In this document: in pieces, positions 1 through 20,487 of the stretch
Position numbering within the stretch: position 1 is the stretch's first letter
Layout of the letters: each line of letters starts with the position of its first letter
Source: Ciona savignyi
Taxonomy: Eukaryota; Chordata; Ascidiacea; Phlebobranchia; Cionidae
Reading direction: 5' to 3'
NCBI GenBank assembly: GCA_000149265.1
Contig: CH003163.1
Location: 57,636-121,635, forward strand
Length of the DNA: 64,000 nucleotides
The notes under the pieces: model-generated
Databases searched by the model: none
What the model saw: only the letters and a program-made list of their open reading frames with translations
Told to the model about the DNA's origin: nothing
Program-made: the position numbers and the translations under genes

Positions 1-94
1 GTTGTGTAAATTAGTCTGTTTCACAGACTGGACAATCATAATAATAATAACTTCATTTAGGGCTATTGGACAAACTGTTAAAATGAAACATTAC

Positions 95-544
95 CTTTGC
101 TGCAGATTTTTCAATTCCAGTTGTAGCTCCCAAAGAAAAGATGGCTGTCTTGTTATAAATGTCCGCTATCTCTCCAGCATTTCGATTAAAGCTGCGAAAC
201 GCTTGTGTAACACACTTTGCTCCATGACTATGAGCCAGCACCACTACATGGATCTTGCTACATGTGCACTTTTGTATTGCCTTTATAACTTCTTCCTGAA
301 TCCGCAAAATGACCTTGCCAGAGGCAGGCAAGGGCTCGAAAAGAGATTGAGAACCCCAAGTATACCACTTTTCACTAACATTGTCAATACGCTTGAATTC
401 AGACGGGGCAGCATTGAACCATTTCAAAAATTGTTTTCTAACTACATCAAGATGTTCACCAGTACTTGAAGCTGTGGAAGCGGTTTGGTATCCAGTCACA
501 TATATCACAGTCTTTTTACAGCAAACCTCCGGGCGGGATTCCAT
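95..544 (-). CDS. First coding exon of an alpha/beta-hydrolase-like gene (partial)
   Basis: The minus-strand frame opens with ATG at 544-542 in a good context (AAAATGG) and reads about 150 codons before a likely splice donor (AG|GTAATG, intron from 94). The gene therefore continues off the left edge. Visible features: an early hydrophobic strand VIYVTGY, then VVVLAHSHGA. The second is laid out like the strand-turn-helix nucleophile elbow of alpha/beta hydrolases, but with A-H-S-H-G in place of a strict G-x-S-x-G. No signal peptide is seen. I do not recognise the family. A lipase/DUF676-like fold is the best guess, and a non-enzymatic protein is possible. It diverges from VCP, so the 2.2 kb between their start codons should hold both promoters. 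Confidence 0.5.
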
Positions 545-1310
545 TTTCAGTTTAGTTTGTTTTCCAACTTCGTTACATTAAAGAAGGTTAGCACATTTAT
601 TTAAAGTTACAAAGCAGGATTAGCTGGTGTTGAACATTTCAGTTCCTTGATCCCCAAAAAGTTTTGCGAAGTCGGAACTAAAGATATCGGCGATATTCCA
701 CGACACAATGTCAGTTAGTTATATTTATGACTACTCAAATATGTTTTGCATTAAATTTATTCTGCAAAATTAAAATAGGATCTGAAAAAATAATAAATAT
801 GCACACATTCATATGTTAGACCACTTACATCTGTTATGTCTGCATTCGATTTGCTAGTAAGTCTATATTTCCAGACATTATACGGCTAATAATTTCCACT
901 ATACCAACTTAGCTGATTTGATGACAAATATTTGACTAATAAATTAATATTTAAACTAATAAACTGTGAGTGCCTTGAAGTTAGTAATCATTTTTACATT
1001 AACCAAGTGACAAAACTAGGCATAGTTTTACGATGCCCTGTTTTCGCCAACTTTTTGTTTCATGATCCCAACTGCGGATTTGAAACTGGCGGAGCTGGCC
1101 TGGGGTACAGCGTAGACACTGTATACCTAAGAAAGAGCGGAGAGACTATATTTCTTCAAACCCGATAAGACGCGCATGCGTAAATTCTTAGTGATTTTTG
1201 CCAGGAAATCCCCGGCGGGCTAAAAATTATAAGCTTGAAGCCGTTTTGCGAATTTTCGGCGCTAATTATACTTTAACTAGACTCTTTTCCATAATGAAAA
1301 TATATTACAC
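545..1310. other. Intergenic region between hydrolase-like gene and foldback element
   Basis: AT-rich sequence with no convincing coding exon. It should contain the promoter and 5' UTR of the minus-strand gene. A CG-richer island at about 1070-1220 holds an NRF-1-like palindrome. Nothing else was identified. Confidence 0.5.
1171..1182. promoter_or_regulatory. NRF-1-like palindrome
   Basis: CGCGCATGCGTA differs at one position from the NRF-1 consensus YGCGCAYGCGCR. It lies between two divergent genes, where NRF-1 sites are common for housekeeping promoters. A single site found by eye is weak evidence. Confidence 0.25.
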
Positions 1311-2613
1311 GCACACTTACTATGGTGGTAATCGGCAGTGGACACGTTATATTTTAATGATCTCACTATCTTATCATTAAACGGCAACGACTTATCGTTA
1401 AGGCTGTTTAAAATCGTCTTCCTTTACACAAGAACGAAAAGAACAGTTCCCTATTTTATATTTTACCATGTGACGTCACATTCACAACGATTGCACCTCA
1501 TGACAGAGCAAATAACAAGTATTTTATATTATTTCTAAATTCCGTTAACATATTTTTGTGTTCTATTTTGGGATAACAACTGCCTGTAAAACACAAAATG
1601 ATAAACAATAGCACAAACAACTAAAGAAATAACTCTTCGCGATGCCAGGAGCACGAAAACCTATAAATATATATAGCAAAGGGCTCATTTATCACTTTTG
1701 GTTTTGTTTCAATTTGTTTTTTTGCTGAAACTCATATTATTTAACATAACATCTTGATGCATAAGTCCGACTGTAATACAGGACATTCTGACTATATGAT
1801 GTTAATTAATTGCTTTTGAGTAGAAAATATTTCATCTATGGCAATATAGAATAAGTTTTTTTTGGTTAAGGATATTCATATTTTATGGTTAACGAGAACG
1901 ATTGTTATGTCAATTTGAATATCAAGGCCGGTTTGGTGACGAACCCATAAAAATTCAAAACTTAGCCACGTAAAAACATGCATATCAGATGAAAGGTAAT
2001 GTGTCCGAATGGTTGACGCAATCGATTCATATATCAATTCTTGACACAGACGGTCTTTGTTAACAAGTTCATTAAAGATTCAAAACTTAGGCCGGTAAAA
2101 CGAATATCTTACAAAAGTAAAAAATCATTTCCTATATATAGGAGAAATACTTTCTCCTGAAAAGCAATTTATGTTTTGTGTTAAGGTTCGGATTTGAGCA
2201 GCCAAATTTTCTCTATTTATGGGTGTCCATGCTCTTGGCATCGCATAAAGATATCCTTTAATTCTTTGTTCTATTTTTTATTATTTTGTGTTTTACAGGC
2301 GATTGGAATCCCATAGTAAGAACGCAAAAATGTTTTAACGGATCATAGAAATAATATAAAAATAGTTGAAATTTGCGCTGTCATAAGGCGCAATCGTTGT
2401 GAATGTGACGTCACATGATAAAATATAAAACAGGGAACTGTTCTTTTTGTTCTTGTGTAAAAGAAGACGTGTTCAAACGTATTTGATATTAAGTTGGTGC
2501 GGTTTAATGATAAGATAGTAAACTCCTACGATGAAAAAACACAGGGAGTATTAAATGGGTTTAATCATCAAATTATTACGTGTCCACTGCCGTTTACCAC
2601 CATAGTTGGTGTG
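1311..2613. mobile_element. Foldback-type DNA element with ~360-400 bp inverted arms
   Basis: The left arm (about 1311-1672) and right arm (about 2215-2613) are inverted copies. The outer ends match almost exactly (ACTATGGTGGTAA then CGGCAGTGGACACGT). Matching blocks continue inward: the GGGAACTGTTCTTTT block, a GTGACGTCACA block next to an ATCGTTGTGAATG block, CTGTAAAACACAAAAT, and GATGCCA-GAGCA near the inner edge. The spacer of about 540 bp has no coding capacity but contains a short diverged direct repeat (TTCAAAACTTAG at about 1956 and 2080). Both ends abut AATATATTA-like sequence, so the target is AT-rich; the exact duplication (TA or TTA) cannot be fixed. It looks like a non-autonomous foldback element/large MITE. 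Arm divergence (roughly 20-25% by eye) suggests moderate age. Confidence 0.8.
1471..1478. promoter_or_regulatory. Perfect CRE palindrome in left arm of foldback element
   Basis: TGACGTCA, the full CREB/ATF palindrome, is embedded in TGTGACGTCACA. Its mirror copy is in the right arm at 2406-2413, about 370 bp upstream of the VCP start codon. Function is inferred only from the match to the consensus. Confidence 0.35.
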
Positions 2614-2781
2614 ATTAATATATTTTAATTAATATGTTTTCTAACTCGAAAAATTAATTTCAGTTTGTTAACTTGGATTTTTGACTGTTTAGCTTAATTT
2701 TTTGAACTGCTGCTATAATAAGGTGCTGGCTTGTGTATTTATAGAAGATAAAACTTATTTTGAACTGAATTTTTAAGCAAA

Positions 2782-13685
<10,904 letters not shown>

Positions 13686-14074
13686 ATCAATCGTTCAAAT
13701 CGGACTTTGACTTTTTAATTTTGCTGCTTTGTGACAACTTTATAATTTCCACAATAGTTACTACTCAGAATTAAAAAAAACTAGGGCTATGTAGAATTTA
13801 GAAAATTTTATTTCAAAAAAATGTTTTTTTGTCATCTGACCCGGAGCTTTAAATGTAATTAGAAAATGTGTATTACCTTGTCCTTTTAAGTGAGTAGTAC
13901 AAATGTTTATTTAAAGGATGCTTCTAAAAAAAATATTTATTCCAAATAATTCCGTTTTGATATTCTTAATTGCAATATTTCCTTTTAAAAAATTCAGTCT
14001 CCAGTTGTAAATATAAATGGACAATCTTCATATTACAAGGACGGTTCCTGTGGTCGTTCCACTCTTTTGTGTTC

Positions 14075-14080
14075 AATAAA
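14075..14080 (+). terminator. Polyadenylation signal of VCP
   Basis: AATAAA in the context TTCAATAAAATATTC, 390 bases after the VCP stop codon, followed within 40 bases by a GT/T-rich stretch (CTTCTCTGTTTGT). Confidence 0.7.
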
Positions 14081-14302
14081 ATATTCGAAAAAGCTGTGAA
14101 CTTGGCGTCTTCTCTGTTTGTATAAAATGTCCAGTCCTTGTCAATTCATATTGTTTAACAGGTTAGGTATTATTAACACGAAGTATTGTTATGGAATTGC
14201 GTATTTCTTTCAAATAATAGTATTGCTCGTCACATAATGTAATGTTGAATGATGTAATCCTTCGGTTTGCTCATTTGTATGGATGAGAATACTAGCTAAA
14301 TA

Positions 14303-14401
14303 TGGATAGGATATTCGTGTATATCCTATCCAGAACTGGCTAGCGAGGGACCAGTTTCTACCTTGAAACCCTTCGGCTCGCACTAGACCACTGGACTAAC
14401 T
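14303..14401 (-). repeat. SINE copy with large internal deletion
   Basis: Tail block GGATAGGATATTCGTG is followed almost at once by head block CTGGCTAGCGAGGGACCAGTTT and CACTAGACCACTGGACTAAC. The middle of the element is absent. Confidence 0.65.
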
Positions 14402-14456
14402 TAATTTTTTTGTTTAGCAGATACGTGATTCGTAGATCCTTAACCCTGAACTCACA

Positions 14457-14600
14457 AGAGACAGGTTTGTGGTCGTCTTTTAGTCAAAGGGTTGCAGATT
14501 CGAAACGGGCCACTAGCTAGTTAGTGCTATCATTGACCAGTGCACTTAGCATATTATGCCCCAACTCAGTTAATTACACAACGCGCTTAAATAGCTCCAT
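14457..14600 (+). repeat. SINE copy, head part, sense orientation
   Basis: AAGGGTTGCAGATTCGAAACGGG carries the B-box-like core (GATTCGAAAC). CCACTAGCTAGTTAG and GTGCACTTAGCA follow in the order expected for the sense strand of the family. It forms an inverted pair with the copy at 14636. Confidence 0.6.
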
Positions 14601-14635
14601 TGATCTGACGGTTGGCACAAGAAACTGATAATAAA

Positions 14636-14785
14636 AATTATTTCTTTAATTTGGTGGAACCTATTAAATCCAGTGGGTTCAGGCAAATTCTGATAGGTGC
14701 CTTACTCAGGGACAAAACGGACCTAGCTAACGACCATTTCCAAACCTACAACCCTTCGGGTGAAAGTCGACGCATCGGTCGAACT
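14636..14785 (-). repeat. SINE copy, antisense, tail missing
   Basis: Contains TTTAATTTGGTGGAACC, CAGTGGGTTCAGGCAA, CTAGCTAACGACCA and the CAACCCTTCGGGTGAAAG head block, in the order of the other antisense copies. More diverged than the copies at 28168 or 49649. Confidence 0.7.
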
Positions 14786-15000
14786 AAATTTGAAAGAAAG
14801 ATTCACCCCCTTATAACTTAAAAGATACATTTTCATTAAATAATTAAATTTTTATACCAATTTCCTGTCTAATACATTTCTAAAATTCGTTTAAGCAAAA
14901 AATAGAACAAAGTATTGATTACCGCTGGACGCTGGTCACGTATCTAGCGATAATGTAAGTAAATACGAACAATAGCTAAAATAAAAATAAACTTCTTTAA

Positions 15001-15130
15001 CGGATTGCAAGTGGATCCTTATTTTTAATTCGTGCAATAAACTTACAAACCGACGTGAAAAACCCTAACCACAAAATAAACCTTCTTAAAAGGATTTACC
15101 GCAGTCCGCAGAAACGAAAAGTTCTTTTTG
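15001..15130 (+). repeat. Diverged direct repeat flanking the zinc-finger gene, left copy
   Basis: Shares CTTATTTTTAA, AATAAACTTACAAACC, CCTAACCAC and ACGAAAAGTT in the same order and spacing with 17991-18130. The pair brackets the zinc-finger gene at a distance of about 3 kb. Confidence 0.55.
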
Positions 15131-15342
15131 GCACAAGAAAACAGGAAAACATCGAAAGGTGTTAAAACACGTTAGTAAAATCATATAAGAAAAATTACTT
15201 GCTAGACGTACAATAAAAGAGATGTGCATAGGCCTATTAGGCTCGTTATAGCTGGCACATCCATTGGTTTGTACTCTAACCAAATAATTGTACTATATAG
15301 AGGCATTTTAAGTGTTCTTTGTGGCTGTTTACTTTAATTTTA

Positions 15343-15390
15343 CTTCATGAATTTGAACGATTTTCCACACACATCGCATTTCTACGGTTT
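15343..15390 (-). pseudogene. Decayed C2H2 finger downstream of the zinc-finger stop
   Basis: Directly after the TAG stop of the zinc-finger gene, the same frame continues as a recognisable finger: KP, a second TAG where tyrosine is expected, then KCDVCGKSFKFMK and TAA at 15342-15340. The array was evidently once longer and was cut by a nonsense change at the linker glutamate position. Confidence 0.8.
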
Positions 15391-16770
15391 CTAATCAGCA
15401 TGAGTTAATTTGTGTGCTTTTAAATTTCCTTTAGTTTTAAAGGATTTTCCACACTTATCGCATTCATACGGTTTCTCATCAGTATGAATTAATTGATGTT
15501 TTTTCCTATTACTGCTATTTGTGAACGATTTTTTACACACATCACATTGATATGGTTTTTCTCCATTGTGAATCCTTTGATGCATTTTTAACTGATCTGC
15601 TCCAATATACAATTTTTCGCACACATTGCATTGGTATGGTTTTTCTCCAGTGTGAATCATTCGATGTCTTTTCAACTTATCTGTTTTTTTAAAAGATTTT
15701 TCACACACATCGCATTTATACGGTTTCTTATCAGTATGAATTAGTCTGTGTGTTTTCAAAGTTCCTTCAGTTTTAAAGGATTTTTCACACTCATCGCAAT
15801 TATACGGTTTTTCTTCAGTATGAATTACTCTGTGTATTTTCAATTGTCCTTTAGTTTTAAAAGTTTTTCCACACTCATCGCATTCATACGGTTTCTCGTC
15901 AGTATGGCTTAATTGATGTACTTTTAATAAACTTACATGTGTAAACGTTGTTTCACAAACGTTGCATTGGTATGGTTTCTTTCCCGTGTGAATCATTCTA
16001 TGTGCTTTCAGGCTGCTTGCAACACTAAACGATTTTTCACACACGTAGCATCGGTATGGTTTTTCTCCAGTGTGAATCCTTTGATGTATTTTAAAGTGAT
16101 CTGCTCTTTGATACGATTTTTCACACACGCCGCATTTGTAAAATTTCCTTTTAGTGTGAATCCGTTGATGTATCTTCAATTGACTTACATATGTAAACGT
16201 TTTTTCACAAATGTTGCATTGGTATGCTTTTTCTACAGATTTTCCATACTCATCGCATTCATACGGTTTCTCACCAGTATGAATTAGTTTATGTGCTTTC
16301 AATTGTCCTTTAGTTTTAAAGGATTTTCCACATTCATCGCATTCATATGGTTTCTCACCAGTATGAATTAGTTTGTGTGCTTTCAATTGCCCTTTAGTTT
16401 TAAAGGATTTTCCACATTTATCGCATTCATACGGTTTCTCATCAGTATGAATTAATTGATGTACTTTTAATATACTTACATGTGTAAACGTTTTTTCACA
16501 AACGTTGCATTGGTATGGTTTCTCTCCGGTGTGAATGATTCTATGTGATTTCAGACAACGTGCATCACCAAACGATTTTTCACACACGTCGCATCGGTAT
16601 GGTTTTTCTCCAGTGTGGATCCTTTGATGTTTTTTTAAATAAGATAATAATCTAAACGACTTTTCACATATTTCGCATCGGTATTGTTTTTCTCCAACTT
16701 CATTTGCTTTTAAATTATCTCCTTGTACAACCGAATTTTTGCCCACATCGCAATGGAATGAGTTTTCCAT
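15391..16770 (-). CDS. C2H2 zinc-finger protein, 15 intact fingers
   Basis: A single 459-codon frame (ATG at 16770-16768, TAG at 15393-15391) made almost wholly of C2H2 fingers with TGEKP- or TDEKP-type linkers: a nuclear DNA-binding protein, probably a transcription factor. About 29 residues precede the first finger ([10 protein letters not shown]) and no KRAB, SCAN or BTB domain is visible. Fifteen fingers keep all four zinc ligands. Between fingers 5 and 6 is a half finger ([13 protein letters not shown]) in which one Cys became Tyr and the helix was lost, as in an unequal crossover. Fingers 4 and 5 differ by one residue (CDKC/CDEC). Finger types recur in the same order (VSILKVH, then TKGQLKAH), so the array grew by multi-finger duplications. 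ACACACAG|AGG just upstream of the ATG could be a splice acceptor, so a non-coding or short 5' exon may exist. No vertebrate ortholog can be named. Confidence 0.9.
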   Translation of the reverse strand: MENSFHCDVGKNSVVQGDNLKANEVGEKQYRCEICEKSFRLLSYLKKHQRIHTGEKPYRCDVCEKSFGDARCLKSHRIIHTGEKPYQCNVCEKTFTHVSILKVHQLIHTDEKPYECDKCGKSFKTKGQLKAHKLIHTGEKPYECDECGKSFKTKGQLKAHKLIHTGEKPYECDEYGKSVEKAYQCNICEKTFTYVSQLKIHQRIHTKRKFYKCGVCEKSYQRADHFKIHQRIHTGEKPYRCYVCEKSFSVASSLKAHRMIHTGKKPYQCNVCETTFTHVSLLKVHQLSHTDEKPYECDECGKTFKTKGQLKIHRVIHTEEKPYNCDECEKSFKTEGTLKTHRLIHTDKKPYKCDVCEKSFKKTDKLKRHRMIHTGEKPYQCNVCEKLYIGADQLKMHQRIHNGEKPYQCDVCKKSFTNSSNRKKHQLIHTDEKPYECDKCGKSFKTKGNLKAHKLTHAD

Positions 16771-17990
16771 AGAAGTAATTCCTCTGTGTGTGTATTTCAA
16801 AATAAACAGGCAACGTATATGTTTTTTACAGATTTTCTAATATACTATTCACATTCTGTTAAATGATATCTTAGTTTATCCGTTTTTTAAATCAGTAAGC
16901 CATTTGCTAAATCCATTATTATACTGTATGTATGTAAAAAAATACCATCATGGCCGGCTAACTTGTGTACAACACACAGGAAAGCTACGGCAATTGATGA
17001 TGCCTGTCCTTGTGATCGATTGATAAAGTCACTGCGTGTTTTAACACACGGAGAAACAAATAATCTTATCAATGACATTACCCCTGCCATAAATTCGATG
17101 CTTCTACCTTTCTGCTGGTGGTCCGACACGCTATTAGTAAATCCACGGAAATGCGCAGCAGGCCTGCATAATAACATTGCCTTAATTCTTAAACATTTAT
17201 GAATTTATTTTATAACCAAATAACTCATGTGTAATTTCCCACACATCGATAAACTAGCTTAACAAGTTACTGGCCAAATGCACTGTAGTTAACACATTGA
17301 CTCGAGCTACATTCCAGCTACAGAATAAAGGCGAGAGTAAGTACAGATATAACCTGTACGATCCTAAAGTAGCAAAACATATTTTGGCTTGTCGCCATAC
17401 TGTTTACTCTGTTGTTAAATTTCGCCTTTCGATAATTGTTCTACTTTGTTATTTCCAATCTTACATGTTAACTTGGAATCAATACATTTCGTGTTCAGCC
17501 GTGCCTCTCGCTTCTCTCTACTTCTATGCTTGGTGATTTCGGTAAGCTCTGTTCTGGTTGACCTACTTCCCGTGCAATGATTATTTATAATCATTGGTCT
17601 TTGCAAAGAGATTATACGTTTTTATAGTCTCTTTGGTCTGTGGCATGTGAGCCCTCGTGTGTTTCATTGCAGTCAGTTTCACCATTGCGTAACATTGTTT
17701 TCAATACTTATTAAACAATATTAAAATTGTACTAACACTTGCCTGTTTACTGTACCGAAAGACAATACCGGGGCAAATGTATTATAAATGTGCCGTATAA
17801 AATGCGTTATTCTTTCTAAAAAAAGAAACTTACTAAAAGTTTTACTATACGTAGTAGATTTTTATCACCAGCTAATTTTAAAGTTGGGATTTGCAATCTA
17901 AAATATCGATAATCGCGGGCCATCTATTCGTCCGGTTGAAATGCGTTAGGCCTACTGCTGACTATAAAACTACAGTTTGTCTTTAAATGG

Positions 17991-18130
17991 GGCTTGTAAG
18001 TGAAATCACTTTTATTTTTAAATATTGCTTTAATAAACTTACAAACCAATGTGTAAAACCTAACCACGCTTTATAACTGTTTAAGGAATATGCCAACGAT
18101 TTGCGTAGACACGAAAAGTTTCCAGACGCC
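17991..18130 (+). repeat. Diverged direct repeat flanking the zinc-finger gene, right copy
   Basis: Partner of 15001-15130: GGCTTGTAAGTG, CTTTTATTTTTAAAT, AATAAACTTACAAACC, CCTAACCAC and ACGAAAAGTT, same orientation and similar spacing. Confidence 0.55.
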
Positions 18131-18533
18131 GACAAGCGTACTTCGTAAATAATGCGTTCCTAAAGTTTTTCTAGATAACTCCAATATGATTGTTTGATTG
18201 TCGACGTAATAGAAACAACCATTTACACGTTTATTGTTGGACTTTATAGTTTATATTGCTTAATAGACTACAAGTTACTTTAAGCCAAGTTTGTGAGTAA
18301 GGAAAGTTACGGTAACTTTTATAAACCAAGGTACCATTACCGTACTAGACTATATGTATAAAGAAAGAGTATTATTTTAACACAGTATTTCTAAACCCCT
18401 CTTGGTAATTTTCCAAAACATATATAGTTTTTAGCGGACTCAAAGCGCAAATTTGTTTTCCTTATCTTCACCTTTAAAAACTTTTCACTCAATTAAACAT
18501 TTTTTATTTCCTACCCTCTTAAAGTTTTATGAT

Positions 18534-18760
18534 AGAAGGATAGAATATTCACGTTTATCGGCGCCATTGCAGTGTGTTATATATATATATTTTAGACGCG
18601 TTGCTTCAATTTGGTAGAATCCATTAATCCGCTGGGTTCAGGCAATGTCAGTAAAATGCCTTGCCCAAGGACACAGCCGATTAGCTATAGCGACCATGCA
18701 GTTTCGCACCTGCAACCTTTCGATTGAAAGGTTAATCTGGTCCACGCTTTTGGCCACACC
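18534..18760 (-). repeat. tRNA-derived SINE copy
   Basis: Tail block GAAGGATAGAATATTCACG, a deletion in the next block, then GCCATTGCAGTGTGTTATAT with a short TA run, TTCAATTTGGTAGAATCCAT, GCCTTGCCCAAGGACACA and the head block CTGCAACCTTTCGATTGAAAG. It lies 470 bp before the PINX1 start. Confidence 0.85.
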
Positions 18761-19225
18761 TTTTCTGAAGCCGACTCCCCCTCAGTACTGGTCGCGCTTT
18801 ACCGCACACTCTTCTTCAGGGCTCCATATCGTTTGGTCTTAATTAAATTTTGTTTGTTTAATATTGTTCATTCGCCTAATATTGTTTTTTTAACTGGATA
18901 GATTTGGGTCCTGCCGAATTTATCTAAAAGCTGGCCACCGGATATTAATTTTACAAGCATTGCGCATCATAAAAAAACGAAGTAATATTATTATATGTTC
19001 TCTTCGATTTCGAAGAGGGTCCATAACAATATACGCTCCCTTCGTATCGCGAGGAACCCAGCATATCCAAAATGGGACATGAAAGGGTTTTCCCCTTCAT
19101 TAAACTTTCATATTATAGATATCATATATTTTTCTTGTATTAATGAAGGCGGCATCAGCACATGTTTGCCTTACTAGTTGCTCAACAAGAAATACACAGT
19201 TGTTTGTTAGTTTTACTGCAGTAAA

Positions 19226-20029
19226 ATGTTGGCAGAGTCAAGGAAAAGGCAAAAATGGTCGACTGACCCCCGTAACACAGCGTGGTGCAACGACGACTCT
19301 CGTTACGGACAAAAAATGTTGGAAAAAATGGGTTGGAAACGGGGAAAAGGGCTGGGTGCTGAGGAAAAGGGTTCAACAAAGATTATCCCAACCTTGGTTA
19401 AGCAAAACAGTCACGGAGTTGGGTTTACACAAGCTCACGAGAATAACTGGGTTGCCCATCAAGACGATTTTGCCAAGTTGCTTGAAGATTTAAACAAGAA
19501 CAATTCTTCTGATGGCGACGTTAATAACCACAAATCATCAGTTTGCAGTTTGGAAGAAAATTCAAAAGTCCAGAAACGAATACATTACAAGAAATTCGCG
19601 AAAGGAAAGGATATTTCAGGTTATAAGTCTGAAGACATGGCAGCTATTTTTGGTCAAGTAGGTCAAGTTACCGAAGTGGTGAAAGAAGAAACCATCGAAA
19701 CTGAAATTACTGTTACAGAAAAACTCCATGACAAATCAAACACAACCACCTCGGAATATAGTGTACAACAATACTTCAAAATGAGAATGGAAAAACTTAA
19801 TGTAAAGAGCAAAGAGCCTGTAACAGAGGAATCGACTGTACAGGAAAAAGTTAAGGTCAAAAAAATTAAAAAAGACAAGAAGAAATTAAAATCCCATAAG
19901 AAAGACAAAGAAGAAGAAAGTAATGGTAAAAAAATTAAAAAGCGTAAAATGTCCAAAAACATTCAATTATCTGATGATAATACAAATAACGATGATAATG
20001 AAATTAAAAAGAAGAAAAAGAAAAAATAA
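19226..20029 (+). CDS. PINX1: PINX1-like G-patch protein, single exon
   Basis: Predicted 267-aa nucleolar protein. PinX1 binds TERF1 and telomerase and takes part in pre-rRNA processing; yeast Pxr1/Gno1 activates the DEAH helicase Prp43 through its G-patch. The start MLAESRKRQKW and the following NTAW match human PinX1 closely. The G-patch (about residues 25-70) reads GQKMLEKMGWKRGKGLG, followed by the conserved NNWVAHQDDF and HYKKFAKGKD. YSVQQYFKMRMEKL near residue 190 matches the human IQEYF helix. The last 65 residues are Lys/Glu-rich and end in a run of lysines, a nucleolar-type basic tail. It is shorter than human (328 aa), with the difference in the low-complexity C-terminus. No introns. 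PORCN begins 458 bases downstream on the same strand. Confidence 0.95.
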   Translation: MLAESRKRQKWSTDPRNTAWCNDDSRYGQKMLEKMGWKRGKGLGAEEKGSTKIIPTLVKQNSHGVGFTQAHENNWVAHQDDFAKLLEDLNKNNSSDGDVNNHKSSVCSLEENSKVQKRIHYKKFAKGKDISGYKSEDMAAIFGQVGQVTEVVKEETIETEITVTEKLHDKSNTTTSEYSVQQYFKMRMEKLNVKSKEPVTEESTVQEKVKVKKIKKDKKKLKSHKKDKEEESNGKKIKKRKMSKNIQLSDDNTNNDDNEIKKKKKKK

Positions 20030-20487
20030 CAACGACTGAAATTATAAAAGCATTGTTTTATTCTGATGCTAGGCAATATTGTGTTGTCATGTCATGAAAG
20101 ATTTTGCAATTTGAGGTAAATTGATTAATTTTTGTGGTGGTTAGTTGAGCATTTGCATTCGAGTGCTCGAACCTGCTCAAATACCAGTATTTTTGTTGTT
20201 ATACTAAATAAGATACAGAAATCTTAATAATCGTTGTAATACAAACTGCAAAAATATACTTTTTGAGGTGAGGTTTTGTGCTTTTTGAACTGAAGAATGT
20301 GTTATTGCAACTCCATTAAATTACCATAATATTTTAAATTGCGATTTTTGACTACTATCCATCCTTAGGCATTTCGCTATTTTGATGCTGTATTAAAAAA
20401 TTTGATGTTTATACTAATAATGTTGAATCCAAATTAAAGGGAAAGGACTATTTTATAAACAAATTCAAAGTACCATTTTTTGTTGAA

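Larger units (their letters stand above)
16771..19225. other. Intergenic region between zinc-finger gene and PINX1
   Basis: About 2.45 kb that should hold two divergent promoters. It contains the right copy of the ZNF-flanking repeat (17991-18130) and a SINE (18534-18760). Overlapping frames of about 80-96 codons at 16887-17202 show no recognisable domain and are not called as genes. Confidence 0.5.

Noticed and set aside
2-469. Plus-strand 155-codon open frame at the left edge
   Set aside because: It is antisense to the hydrolase-like exon, which has the better composition, an ATG in good context and a splice donor.
16887-17202. Overlapping frames of 79 and 96 codons upstream of the zinc-finger gene
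   Set aside because: No domain, no splice context and no better composition on either strand. The minus one was considered as an upstream exon of the zinc-finger gene, but no in-phase join was found.
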